A DNA stretch of 64,000 bases from Limnoperna fortunei (GCA_944474755.1 OX104123.1:16434275-16498274); one strand, 5' to 3'; numbered from the stretch's first letter, positions 47,974-59,689 are shown. Notes: generated by a model from the letters alone, not told the origin. Numbers and translations are program-made.

Positions 47974-49684
47974 TTCCCTCTGTTTCGTAACTATACCAGT
48001 TTCAAAAGTTTGTTTCCTGTAAGGCAAACGTTAATTTTTACACATCTACGTACATTTAATCATAAGGATTATGATTCCTCTTTTTGCTCATGCAATATTT
48101 TACAGTAATATTCTAGTGATTGTGAACTGTTTAGTAACAATTCGTATGTTGATAATATTGAATAATCAGATTAAAATGAAGTGAATCTTAGTCTATAAAG
48201 CAACTTTATTCAATTTCAAGTTTTAGGTTCGGATTTCATTATTTCCGGTTTCAAGTTCAATAATTAATATTAAGTTCATATTTAAAGAGAAAAATCATAA
48301 AATGAGTGTTGTGGAAAGCACAAAACGTTGAAAAATTTGTGGTTTTTTGACGATTTAAACAACATATACACTAAATCCCATTTTGATTTAAATGTAACCT
48401 TTGCAGCCCTTATGAATGGCTAATTTTATTTAACCCCAATAGGTTAACCACGTACTAGTTATCAATTTCTTTAATGCATGTTAATGTTTAATGTTTACCC
48501 AACACCTCACAAGAAGTACTAGTACTAGTATGTATTTCAAGAATATAATAAGGGATAAATATTTGCAAAAGCAACGTTAAATGATAATATACTGATACAT
48601 GTAGTTTTGTAATTCATCATGTGAAACATATTATATAATTAATTGTCATGTAGATGCATATATTGAAAAGTTCTCCTTGCTTTTGTTATTAAAATATATT
48701 TCTTGATCTCGCCAACAAAAACTGAAACTGTAGGCAGTAACATACATTTTAAGCTGGTTTTTTTTAATCTTGCTTCAGTGTTTATAATGCATGTCATAAG
48801 TTTAAGTTAAAAAAGCATTTTTTCATAAGGATTGAGAAACCGAAAATAAGTACAAGAAATGTCGATAATCTTGTGTTACTTTTTATGTAGCACCATAGAG
48901 CCAAACAAAAACGGGAGATAATTCCACTAGCAAAAGTAAAATACTATATCATATCACTGCTTGTTAACAAAAGCACCAGTGGTCAGAAATGGTTTGATAA
49001 ACTTATGTTTAAATAAAAAAAATATTTTCATGCGACAGACAGATTGATATTACAAAAATTAAAAAAAAACCCGTCTACATTGATTTCTTGTAAGCAGAAG
49101 TTATAACCGTAGCTACAGTAATAGTTATTTGTTCAGAATGACATTAACACTAATAACAAATATTATATATTCTGTAAAAGAAAAATACACTAAGAGCAAT
49201 CTTGGCAGGACTCTTAATTAATACGATGGCCGAAAAATTTCATGACTAATGCAGCCTTTTCAGACCGTCGAGACAGAATTCAGTCTTATGAGAATGGTCA
49301 AATGTAGACATTCCTAGTTGTAGATCAGTAGAGACTTTTCAAGATTGATAAATACAGTGCCAAGCTATTTGAGTCAATCAAGTCTTTTACGTCTAATTGC
49401 GATTTATTCTGAGAATAATGACAATAGTCGAGATTGGGCTAAGATGGGGTCGAGAGTCGATCAGTATTTTCAGGCAGGTCGAGACTGATTAACGAGATTA
49501 GTCGAGAATCGGCGGAGTACAAACTACTAAATAGAAAATGTTCAGACTAATGCATAATATAAAGTCACGTCGTGAATAAAACCTAAGAAAGTTCAATAAA
49601 ATTCAGACAAAGCTGCAATAAATCAATGAAGTAGTATTCGAATAAGGTAACGCATAATGCATGACGTCTTGAAATTTTTGCTTA

Positions 49685-49790
49685 CCCTCTTCGGGATTCG
49701 AACTCACATCGTTGTGACACTGTGGCACCAATTCGCCTGCACTATGTCCAGCGGTCTAGACCCCTCGGCCAAATCCGCTATATAAAAATA
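49685..49790 (-). mobile_element. tRNA-derived SINE head
   Basis: The minus strand has GCGGATTTGGCCGAGGGGTC (A box), TGCCACAGTGTCACAACGATG, and GAGTTCGAATCCCGAAGAGG (B box). This is tRNA-like in layout but has a long insertion between the boxes and no plausible anticodon arm, and a fragment of the same unit lies at 7880. It is therefore a SINE head and not a tRNA gene. Confidence 0.7.
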
Positions 49791-49929
49791 TAGCTTCATT
49801 AACAGGGGTGAATCGTAGACATAGACATAGTACTTATGTACAAGCGTGTGACGATGGAATTTTCGTAACCAATACGTATTAATTTTACAGTAATTTAATT
49901 CAGCATTTTTGTATATATTATATAGGATG

Positions 49930-51070
49930 ACAAAGTTATATATATATATATAAATATATAAAAGTCTAGAAGATTATGCAACGATACAAATGACGGTGTT
50001 TCTTCTCAAAAATTTAGACACAGACTCACCAACAAATGGCCTTAGTCATTGAGTGTCAATATAAATAAATACCGTAAACAATCATAACATATTGATCTTA
50101 AACTTTCTCTTTTCAACTTAACCCAATTTTTTTTTAAAGTTGCTTCTCAGTCCGCTAACCGCGGACGTGCCGTGCTGTTACTAGGCTTTGCTCAAATATT
50201 CCAACAAGATGTAATCAAAATTATCAAGGTGACAAATTCATTACGCCTTACGCGCGTTTCGTCTACTTAAGACTCATCAGTGGCGTTTAACTCTAAATGT
50301 TTAAGATATTCTTCATTTAGGGATGGAATGTTGTTTTTTCATTGGGAGATTAAATAATATAAGTCCACTGGGATCGTGTAAATACACAATACAGGCAGTT
50401 CAAAATATTATATAAAGAGTCTAAAAGAATGCTGCTAAACCAGTACACTTATTTAGTATCGGATCGACAAACAAGACGATACAGCATAAACAAAAAATAA
50501 TAATATACAAGTCTAGAAGATTATGCAACGATACATATGACGGTGTTTCTTGTCATAAATTTAGACACAGACTGACCAACGAATGGCCTTAGTCATTGTG
50601 TGTCAATATAAATAAATAACGTAAACAATCATAACAAATTCATCTTAAACTTTCTCATTTTAAATGAACCCAAAACTTTTTAATAGTTGCTTCTCAGTCC
50701 GCTAACCGGGGACGTGCCGTGCTGTTACTTGGCTTTGCTCAAATATTCCAACAAGATGTAATCAAAATTATCAAGGTGACAAATTCATTACGCCAGACGC
50801 GCGTTTCGTCTACTTAAGACTCATCAGTGGCGTTTAACTCTAAATGTTTAAGATATTCTTCATTGGGAGATGGAATAATATTTTTTTCATTGGGAGATGG
50901 AATAATATAAGTCCACTGGGATCGTGTAAATACACAATACAGGCAGTTCAAAATATTATATAAAGAGTCTAAAAGAATGCTGCTAAACCAGTACACTTAT
51001 TTAGTATCGGATCGACAAACATGACGATACAGCATAAACAAAAAATAATAATATACAATATATATATATA
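49930..51070 (-). repeat. Two tandem mussel-type repeats, 547-bp period
   Basis: GTCTAGAAGATTATGCAACG starts at 49964 and 50511. Each unit contains CAGACGCGCGTTTCGTCTAC or its variant (50251 and 50799 areas), GACTCATCAGTGGCG, GGGATCGTGTAAATACACAA and ends in an ATAATATACAA junction. The first unit reads TTACGCGCGTTTCGTC, the second CAGACGCGCGTTTCGTC, the latter matching the copy at 8.36 kb. TA-rich tracts flank both ends (49936-49960, 51058-51087 with TG repeats). Confidence 0.85.
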
Positions 51071-51506
51071 TGTGTGTGTGTGTGTGTCAAGAGATTAACA
51101 TTCATGTACCTTCAATCGCATATTTTTTTACTTAAAATGGCTTATTCATGAAAGCTTTTAACAGGTACGAACACAGGGGGTCTTCTGGTACAATTAATCT
51201 TATTTACAATTCTTTAACTTTTTTATTTAAACACTAATAGGCATAGGGAGAGCTCCTTGGTTTCAAGCCTCAGAGATACATAACACCCGCTCTGCAGGTG
51301 GGTGGATACGTTATGTTACATGTATATCGTTATTCGTTTGTAATGGAAAATGCGGGACGTCTGGAAGTGGGACATTTTTGTGTTGGGCTGACCCATTTAT
51401 CATTTTACTGATTGTATGAAATTAATATAATTGTAAAACTTTCTATTTATTGACCAGTTAGAAACAAATCAAACCAATCAAATTTTCATTAGTATTTTTT
51501 TCTAGT

Positions 51507-51810
51507 AAACACTTTGTACGTTACTTTTGTTGTATAATAACATAAATATAACTGACAAACACTTTGCACGTTACTTTTGTTGTATAATATCATAAATATA
51601 ACTGAAAAAACATTTTGCACGTTAATTTTGTTATATAATAACACAAATATAACTGACAAAACACTTTGCACGTTACTTTTGTTGTATAATAACATAAATA
51701 TAACTGAAAAAACACTTTGCACATTACTTTTGTTGTATAATAACATAAATATAACTGACAAAACACTTTGCACATTACTTTTGTTGTGTAATAACATAAT
51801 AATAACTTAC
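51507..51810. repeat. 51-bp minisatellite abutting the exon C donor
   Basis: Six units start (ACTTTG or ATTTTG) at 51511, 51561, 51612, 51663, 51714 and 51765. On the minus strand each has GTCAGTTATATTTATGTTAT, and the exon C donor reads GTAAGTTATTATTATGTTAT, so the intron start is itself the first, diverged unit of the array. Units alternate between TTTTGTCAG and TTTTTTCAG. Confidence 0.9.
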
Positions 51811-51882
51811 AAAGTCGTTGTATTTGTAAGTCCTTTGAATGCTCCACTTTTTATTGAAGTCAACATGTTATTGCTTAGATCG
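51811..51882 (-). CDS. LRR gene, exon C (first LRR)
   Basis: A 72-nt exon with acceptor TTTTTACAG and donor GTAAGTTATT. It encodes residues 54-77, (I)DLSNNMLTSIKSGAFKGL, then TNTTTL. The join from exon 1 gives ATC, so NCTK continues into IDLSNN, the normal passage from an LRRNT cap to a first LRR. It forms its own type and was not duplicated. TNTTTL lacks the usual leucine after TN. The donor belongs to a 51-bp minisatellite. Confidence 0.88.
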
Positions 51883-52301
51883 CTGTAAAAACGTAATAAT
51901 TTATATAATTATTTTACCACTGAAGATATTTTCTGAAAATACTTTACCAGCAATCTTTATTTAAGACATCAATACAAAGACACAGCAATTATTTAGAATG
52001 CTGATGAGAACATGTGTTTTATTGTCGTAAGCAACGATCGCCAAAACAAACGCGTCATTCTACACTTGACATAACTATCTTATGCTAACTTGATTTTTGT
52101 TCCATATGTTCTATCATAAAAATTCTATGAAAGAGTAAGATTCATTTTCTATCGGCATTTAAAATGTAATGCATACCATACTAACTATACAACATAGAAA
52201 TACATAATAGGACACATAAATAAAAATTGCAAATTTAACAAAAAGTTCGAAGTTCGGTAGATAGTGTGTCTTGTCTTAGAGAATTGGTGCGGCACTTTCT
52301 T

Positions 52302-52552
52302 TGTTTGTTTGAATAATGTTTAACGCCACTTGCAGCAATTTTTCAGCTATAACAATGGCGTCCAGTTTTCATTGGAGAGGAAGCCGGAGAGAACCCCACA
52401 TTCGGTATGAAAACTGGCAATCCTTGTCAATTAAGAATTGAGTCGAGTACACCCTGCCTGCAGTTAGACTCGAACCCGCAACCTCAATGTTGATAGACCA
52501 CTTGATCAATAGTAGAAGAATTACTTTTACTACTCGGCCACCGAGGCCCCCC
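52302..52552 (-). mobile_element. tRNA-derived SINE
   Basis: Same family as the copy at 22006, reversed: GGGGGGCCTCGGTGGCCGAG at the right edge, GGGTTCGAGTCTAACTGCAG (B box region) near 52470, and a tail near 52320. No clear target-site duplication was found, and some substitutions are present. It lies in the intron between exon 1 and exon C. Confidence 0.88.
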
Positions 52553-54362
52553 AGCATTTGCAGTTTGTTTAATATTAGTCAACAATGTTGTACAACATAG
52601 AAAGAAATATCTCACAATCAATAAGTTTATTTAATTGACATATTTTAACAAATTGTTTTTGCTAGAAGCGAGATATATTTGCTAATGATGCACTTTTCTA
52701 TTTATTCAAATACACAAGTTTGATTTTTTGCAGCCATAGAGGCGACGGATAAAAACAACTGCTGTGTTGTCGTATCAGATACTTTGATAATTGTGAATGT
52801 GGTCTAGAACCAATTTTAGATATTATGCAGCAGGTACCCTTTTGAGGAGATAATAGTTACCTTATCTTGAAAGCAATAGATTTAAGTTGAATGCATGAGA
52901 ATTTATTATTATTCATTTACACTCAACTCTTTGAATGATATGATGTTTAAGTACACATGTCCGCCAAGAGCACAATATTAACAGTCTCTGAAATTCAGTT
53001 GTGTGGAACAAGGGTCCATCCAACTCAAAATATGGCATGACAGTACAAAGGTATTGACAAAATTTCAGTATTGTATTATTTATCATTGCTGAATAAAATG
53101 CGACGGAAATTTTCAATACCATTTTCAAAAGGTAACAATGTTTTTACAATGCCTGAAAATTTTCCCCGCAAAATTGCATAATCATACAAAGGTACTGAAT
53201 TTCACCATTGTATCACCTTTTCTGCGAAAAACTTGATGGCAAATGGTTTAGGACGGACGCTCACACTAACACAATGATCAAAAACAGTGTACCCTTATCC
53301 TCTATGGGGTGCGGGGTATATAATGATCTATTGCATGAAAGTAAAAAAGATATTAACGGTCAGTAACCAGGGAATCGGTCTCCACACCATCGGAAAATGA
53401 ATATCACAATAAAAGGTCATGTATCTGCTTATTACATAATTTATCTGAGGAAATATCAACAACATTGGTTATTTCCTTGTTTTCAAAATATTCAGCTATT
53501 GATTACTATGTTTCTTATCTGCATCATTTAAACACGGAGAAAAGATAGATAATAGTGCAAATTACGACGCCATCAAATATATATTAAATAGCATTTTGAT
53601 TTGTACAATCATAACATGCAGCAAAAACGTCGGTTGTCTTTATAAATTCCAAACAGTTTATAAAAAATATAGTTGATTACAAAAATGAGCATAGTATAGA
53701 ATTGAATATTATAAATTAATTTATAACGCATGTGCGTTCACTCCTCATGATCGAAGATTTTCATCCAGTCTGGACACAATGATTGAGATGCATAATGTAT
53801 AAAGTGGCGTTCAACCCCATTCAAACAAGCATTCAAGTTATTAAAATTGTTTTTCATGATTGAAGCAAGATGTGCTGAACTGTCCGAAATCATACCGAGA
53901 TAGTACATTTGCGAACGGCATGTTTGATTCATACGTTATATCAATACATGATAATGATCGAAAGATCACGTTTTCAATACAAATAATTTTGATGATTTAA
54001 TTCAGATACTACTTAACTCAACACATACAGTCAAATGATGTCCTCACTATTTACCATAAATAACAATAACATTTAAATTGTTATCAATAGCGTATCTCTG
54101 CAACCATTATAAATAAGAAATGTGGTTGAATGTTAAATGAGTAATGTACAATTTTGTTACATTCGACCAATAGTATACGATCTTATTTAGTTATTTAGTC
54201 TTTTAAATAATTTAAGTTTCTGTTAATGTCAACAACCCAACAACGTCTTGCTTGTAGAGTAAGATGTGATAATACCGCTCATCAATATCAAAGGAAAATA
54301 CTGCAAAATAGCAATAACTGATATTTACTACATAATTACGACCATGTTACGTCGGCACTTAC
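52553..54362 (-). other. LRR gene intron (exon 1 side)
   Basis: AT-rich intron sequence. Apart from the SINE at its low-coordinate side I see no gene, repeat array or element in it. Confidence 0.4.
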
Positions 54363-54523
54363 ATTTTTGTACAGTTTAATGTAAACGCCCGAGGAACGGA
54401 TTTCAACCTCAGTCCTTTACAATCTGCTGTGAAACATGAACCTTGTGCTTGGCATGACGCAGCCAAACAATCTTGAACAAGGACGATTATAATAACTGCT
54501 ACATACAAAATATCCATTGTCAT
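54363..54523 (-). CDS. LRR gene, first coding exon: signal peptide and LRRNT
   Basis: Start ATG at 54523 is chosen because a strong acceptor (TTTTTTGCCTTTGCAG) ends at 54530, six bases upstream, implying a 5' UTR exon further upstream. The upstream in-frame methionine at 54586 would then be intronic. Residues 1-22 (MTMDILYVAVIIIVLVQDCL) form a signal peptide with cleavage probable near AAS. Cysteines in SCQAQGSC, TADCKGLRLKSVPRAF and LNC give the four-cysteine LRRNT cap. The exon ends AAA AT at donor GTAAGTG, phase 2. Typical length for this cap. Confidence 0.88.
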
Positions 54524-54529
54524 GTTGTA

Positions 54530-56780
54530 CTGCAAAGGCAAAAAAGCAAACTTTAACAATGCAATATCATAGATGTCCAAGAACAAACATAAGGTTATCG
54601 CTAAAATTGTCTAGTGGAAAATCATCCGGGTGTTAACATGGTTATTTTAGAATGTTCTGCCTTTCTAATGACACCCGACATTAACCTCGTATCTAACACG
54701 AAAATATGCTGTAGGTGGTTGCTCTATATTCTGAATTTTTGTTCAAGGAAAAAAGACCCGTGGGAGTTTCATTACGGCAATAAAATACGTACGCTACATA
54801 AAATATGCATTGTTCCTGAAGCGCATAGGTCGAAAACATATTCATAGTGTTAACGAATTAATATTGTGATCTAACATATAAATGTCGGCAGTTTTAATTG
54901 AGTAGTATTCAAAATTTTACAAGATGGCATCTACAATTTGCTTAAAACTTATTCACAGACATTCGTAGATCTATTGAAAAAAAAATTTTGTTTTCTTTAA
55001 AGCATAGAACTAAACAAATTCAATCAAATAGTTTAGCAAAACATGCAAACTGAACATTTCGTCAATACATTACTTTCAAAACTAAATTTGAATCTATTGG
55101 CACAAATCATGTATGTCTCAAATCGCGTTATCTCATGAGAATAATACTTTCTGCCCTTTAGTTTTGCATCGGAAACAATGATTAAAATTGTAATCATATA
55201 TTGAAATGATATCTCACAATTAAAAACTTTCAAGCCAATTAATTTTGGAAACAATGCCCTTTGGAACATATAACATAAAAAACAGACTTTTGAATGTTTT
55301 AGATTTATTATGAATTAATAAATTAACGTTTTATGTTTCATACCTATCTATAAATATCGGAGTATTCCTAATTGTTATGCACACTGCTTTATTGTCTCTC
55401 ACAATTCAAATACCTCTTAGCTTAGGACTTACTTTTTACTTATTATTTACAGAATATACTATAAACTTACGATAATTAAATCAATAAAAATTGATTCTTC
55501 GATTAACAATAATCCTAGTAAACAAATCTGAACTAGAACGTGTATTGATTATATACTGAGCATGCGTAACATAGTTTGAATCATTTTATGAATTTACTTT
55601 AAACGGAATAATTTTAAACAGAGAACTGCGTTCACATCTGAATATGTCAACCTTAAATGATGACACAGTAATTAACGGTTGTATTTATTATTGTTTCTTT
55701 TTATTAATAAAAAATTCTAAGTAAAATTTCATAATACATGCAACGATGGTACAAAGAAATAAGTCGTAATACCTTTATGTCATTTCTCAATCAATAGTTA
55801 AAGACATGTAAGCTAAAAATCTACGTTGGTTTTACATCACCCCTTTACGTGACAATTTTTTCTTTTTGTTGGAATTGGAAGCCTTTCCATGTTTCATCTA
55901 TGTAGCAGCAGTTTCATGTTGAATGATATTTTATATAAAACTTAAATGACAGATGGAAAAGTATCTTCAAGCACCCATTTTTGCAATATAATATGAAGCT
56001 ATGTAACATTCATATATAAATCTATTAAACCTTTAAATTGAGATTGTAGCAGTATTGTCTTTGAACGAAATATCCAAATCACCAAGCAAGAGTTATCATT
56101 AGGTGAAGTTTTGTGCCCTTGAGAATTGAAAATTAATATTCAAGTCAATCAGAAAATCTTATATTTTATGCAATATAATTATGTATCGTCGAATAAGCAT
56201 AGTACCTCGGCCAAGGGAATAAATTTAGCAGAGTTCCATGACATGCGGGTGCTAATCGTGCTTTTTATGCAAATGGAAAACAAGAAACTAATGGGACACA
56301 TTTTCTCAAACGGTTCAGAAACAGTTCTTAACCATGTGTTATGAAAAGCATATTCATTCAATGTTTATATCTAGACATTATTGTTTGAGCATTACTTGAA
56401 AATTACCCTAAGACAAAGTGCAAAGTTTAAAAAAACATAGCGTGGAAAGATTAGCGTATAAGAGCATGATACTGTTCATACGTCTAAAAATTATTTCGTG
56501 TTAGCGGATGCGTCAATTTGTCACTATAAAAGCTTTATTTGCTATCAGAACACACTATTTGGTTATCTCCTTTATTTACCGTTAAAGTAAATGTACTTAA
56601 AAAACACAAAGTAACAAATACAGACAGTGAGTAAGATGAGCGCAATGCATGCTGTTGGTGCGTACCGAACGGGTGGGCAGTAAATTTCTCTATATATTCA
56701 CCTGTCGAGTTACACATTGATATTTCCAGGGAAAAGTTAAATCCAGGAGAACGAATTAGCTATAAATCTGCGAAAATGTA
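54530..56780. other. Upstream region of the LRR gene
   Basis: It should contain the 5' UTR exon and promoter of the LRR gene but I can place neither. AT-rich sequence with scattered short frames that show no protein character. Confidence 0.35.
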
Positions 56781-56789
56781 TGATAATAT

Positions 56790-57890
56790 TTTAGGTGAAG
56801 TTTATTATGAACTTGAAGATCCCAGCCACTCTGCCACAAGCCGGACATTTTTTAATTAATTGTTTAAAATCAGTAAAAGGAATATTACTGTTGATAACAC
56901 CATTCCTCGGGGCATTCTTAGCCTCCTGATCCAGGAATGTGTTCCCATGGATTCCGAAATGAATTGGGATCCATAAAAACGCAATCTTTTTTTCTCCATG
57001 CTACAACAGATGTGTACACTCTAATTATTACATATTAAGGGTTTTTAATTTTAAATTTTGAATAGCAAGTACACATGACAGGGAATCTGAGCAGATAACA
57101 AATTTGCACTCGCCTGACGACGCTACTATTTTTATCGCAAGTAGAATAGCTTGCACCATAGCAATAAAGATGGATAAGGCAGACGGAAGATTCAACAAGC
57201 TCTCCGAAGACAATGGCCGAGTCAACTTTATCATGGTCTTTTGACACATCTGTATAAATAGTACTATAGTCAGGGTAATAAGTTTTAATTTCAACAAATT
57301 GGTGTTGTATTATTAAAGGGTTTGTGTCGGACTTTGTATGTTTCCTTGGATTATATTTTATAAATAAATACGCGTTTGGGGATTAAATAAGGAGTTTTAT
57401 GTGGAATTTCGAGTGCCGCAATTTCATCTATATAGTAACAAGATTGTTTTTGTTTATTTTATTGTGTTTAACGCCAATTTCAGCAATTTTTCAGCTTTAT
57501 CATGGCGTCCAGTTTTTAATGGGGAGGAAGCCGGTGTACCCGGAGAAACCCCCGACCTGCGGTAGGAAAACTGGCAATCCTTGTCAATTAAGATTGGAGT
57601 CGAGTACACCCTGCCTGCAGTGAGAATCGAACCCGCAATCTCAGTGTTGACAGACCACGTGGTCAATAGTAAACGAACTACCTTGACCACTCGGCCACCG
57701 AGGCCCCTTATAATTACAAGAATTTTACAAATGAGATTTGAATGGTTTTTCGAAAATGTCTTCGCAAAGAGGTTTGAAAACGAAGTCGTGGCGGTGGGGC
57801 CAGGAGATGCTTTTAATTTGGCTGGAAATTGCAAACCGAGATTAAGTTTTCTTTGATGCAAAGAAGACTCGTTTGCTTCAACATAATGAA
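56790..57890 (-). pseudogene. I/Nimb-like LINE ORF2 fragment split by a SINE
   Basis: Minus-strand frames match the 44.8-45.5 kb region: VEANESSLHQRKLNLGLQ-type thumb residues near 57.88, then after the SINE an RNase H part with ILLAIKIVASSGECKFVICS and DSLSCVLAIQN (57.15-57.06). The glutamate of the triad (TAEA in the other copy) is lost (IAMV). Near 56.83 the C-terminal AGWDL stretch is readable on the minus strand. Frames are broken throughout. Confidence 0.78.
57444..57708 (-). mobile_element. SINE nested in the LINE fragment
   Basis: A full-length reversed copy of the SINE family (GGGGCCTCGGTGGCCGAGTG at the right edge, GGGTTCGATTCTCAC B box near 57630). It is flanked by TATAGTAACAAGA (57431-57443) and TATAATTACAAGA (57709-57721), a 13-bp target duplication with two differences. 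It therefore entered the LINE after that was already dead, and has since aged more than the copy at 22006. Confidence 0.88.
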
Positions 57891-59280
57891 CGTCCTGCAT
57901 ATTATATTATATTAACCTTGGTATCTTTAATGTCATTTATTTTCAACACAAAAAGAAAATTTCCATAGATAAATTGTGCTAATCCTGTTTCCTACTACCA
58001 ACTTCCCCTATGCGGACTACATTGTAATTATCAGTAAAAAGTTGTATAAGCAAATGTATAAAAACTTTTTCAGCGCATTGTAAAATACATTGGTTCTCAA
58101 AATGCCTGTATTTTTTATTCATATTTAATCAATATTTTACCAAAGATTCAAAGTGGCAAGTTGACGTCATCATATCGTAGTTGACCGTTACGGAATATCT
58201 GTCTCACAATTGATCATTTATGGGTTTTGTTGGTCGAAACCATTTCCCCTCCCTCCTAATGAATTATGTCTTTACTCATATCGGAGTTGTTTCCAAATTT
58301 TAACTTGAGTACTACGAATACAGTGGTTGTGTACCCATCCGTAGCACCCAAAAACACCCCCAGTGTTTAGTGGGATTTGTGTTACTCAGTTTTAGTAGTG
58401 TTTGTTTAAAGGTGTGGTGTTGATCCGCATTTAAACACTAGCAACCATTTACATATATGATAAAACAAAGCCTGCAGCTTGTTTATAAGTGCACTAAACC
58501 ACGATTCGTACGAAACGCTAAAAATCAATCCATTGAAGATAAATCAAAATGTAAGCATATAATAGAAAGGAATCAAATCAAAACACACAAAGGATTAAAA
58601 CAAATACAACCAAATAAAGATTACAATAGTTCCTATAAATATAAATGTAAGAAGATGGTTTGGATTTGAATCATTCCTTGAAACATTTACGACATCCTCA
58701 CATTTTTTTCAGAATTTAGGGTCAAGTAAATTATGAAACATGAAAAAAATTTTACAATACACTACTGATGAAAGCATGGTAGAGATTAAAAAAGGATAAA
58801 TACTCTGTAACTGTCGGACATTTCATGATGTTGATCATAACATTTCTTTTAGTTGGGGCACTTGCAGTTTCAATGTTTAAAGACAAGACTCAAAGAAAGA
58901 ATCATACTCATATAATAAGCTTAAATTAAAAGATATAAAAGTAAACAGTGATTTTACAATATTAATTATCATTTTACAGTTTAAAAAAAGGGTAAGAAAA
59001 CCCAAGATTGTATGATAATTAGCTACTTACCCGTATGTCATTAATTGGCGCAACGTATTATTTTATTTATGAACGTTTCTTGATTGTTTTAGTGGGATTT
59101 TTGTTACTCAGTTTAGTAGTGTTTGTTTATGTTTCTGTCACATCTGTTTTATCAGTAATCGCTGTATTATTTAGTTGTTAGTTCTAGTTGTTCGTTGCCG
59201 GTTTCTCGGACTTTGATTTGTGGCTTATCTCTTAAATAGGTTTTTCGGTGTTCTGTTTTTAGTTATCACCTTTATTATGT

Positions 59281-59360
59281 CCTTGAATTACTGTTGTAAG
59301 GTCCCTTCAAGATAATTTCACCTTGAATTACTGTTGTAAGATCACTCCAAGATAATTTCA
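59281..59360. repeat. Two 40-bp tandem units
   Basis: CCTTGAATTACTGTTGTAAG begins at 59281 and 59321. Units differ at a few bases (GTCCCTTC versus ATCACTCC). Confidence 0.9.
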
Positions 59361-59689
59361 ATTCTTTTTTCGATAAGCTACCTTAATCAAACTACAGTCA
59401 TACACAATACATGATTCATTAGCATGTCTAAAAATAAACGTATTCATGGAATGGAATGCGCAAGATTTCCTGAAATTTTTTAATATTTCATACGTCGGAG
59501 ATTGTCAGCCAATAAAACATACTGGGTAAATGTTAACTGTATGCAACTCGAGCTGTAGGAAGATTACGTCATGTGTTCTGATACTCAATAAGTAGTTCTT
59601 GGTATGGATCACAATATTTTAAATTTTAAATAGCAAGTATTGGAGATGGCATTTTTGCCAAATGCAAATCAGTTATGGATTCCCATCAA

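Larger units (their letters stand above)
43226..51810 (-). other. LRR gene intron (C to B4), 8.6 kb
   Basis: It contains segment-duplication sequence to 43.8 kb, an I/Nimb-like LINE (44.21-47.91), a TA microsatellite, a tRNA-like SINE head, two tandem interspersed repeats and the 51-bp minisatellite. From 48.0 to 49.2 kb I see only AT-rich sequence; 49.25-49.56 has loose GTCGAGA-like motifs. Confidence 0.55.
7458..54523 (-). other. Split gene for a leucine-rich-repeat protein (whole locus)
   Basis: Eleven coding exons on the minus strand join into one open frame of 951 nt (316 residues plus stop): signal peptide and LRRNT (1-53), nine LRRs of 24 residues (54-269) and LRRCT (270-316). All ten junctions fall after the second codon base, and every join gives Leu, except the first, which gives Ile. 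The order from the N terminus is exon 1, C, B, A, B, A, B, B, A, D, LRRCT. The architecture is that of secreted or surface LRR proteins (Slit/VLR-like layout). Ligand and function cannot be read from sequence. No membrane segment or GPI signal follows the LRRCT in this model. Introns run from 806 nt to 13.9 kb and are full of transposons. The promoter and any 5' UTR exon are not identified. Confidence 0.85.

Noticed and set aside
49250..49560. Recurring GTCGAGA-like motifs
   Set aside because: Spacing is irregular and the motif is short; no array could be defined.
49685..49790. Possible tRNA gene on the minus strand
   Set aside because: Box spacing is too long, no anticodon arm can be drawn, and a fragment of the same unit occurs at 7880, so it is a SINE head.
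51489..51888. Long repetitive frames on both strands
   Set aside because: They are translations of the 51-bp minisatellite and change frame with each unit (unit length 50 or 51).
53738..53932. Minus-strand 64-codon frame with several cysteines
   Set aside because: No LRR pattern, no paired splice sites in the LRR phase and no recognised family; probably chance in an intron.
58361..58374. CAGTGTTTAGTGGG resembles the 14-bp end of the CACTA-like element (13 of 14)
   Set aside because: No partner end or AACGTT array nearby, and the similarity to the repeat at 59088 continues past the supposed end.
58457..58669. Plus-strand lysine-rich 70-codon frame
   Set aside because: Low-complexity A-rich sequence, no domain, no support from neighbours.
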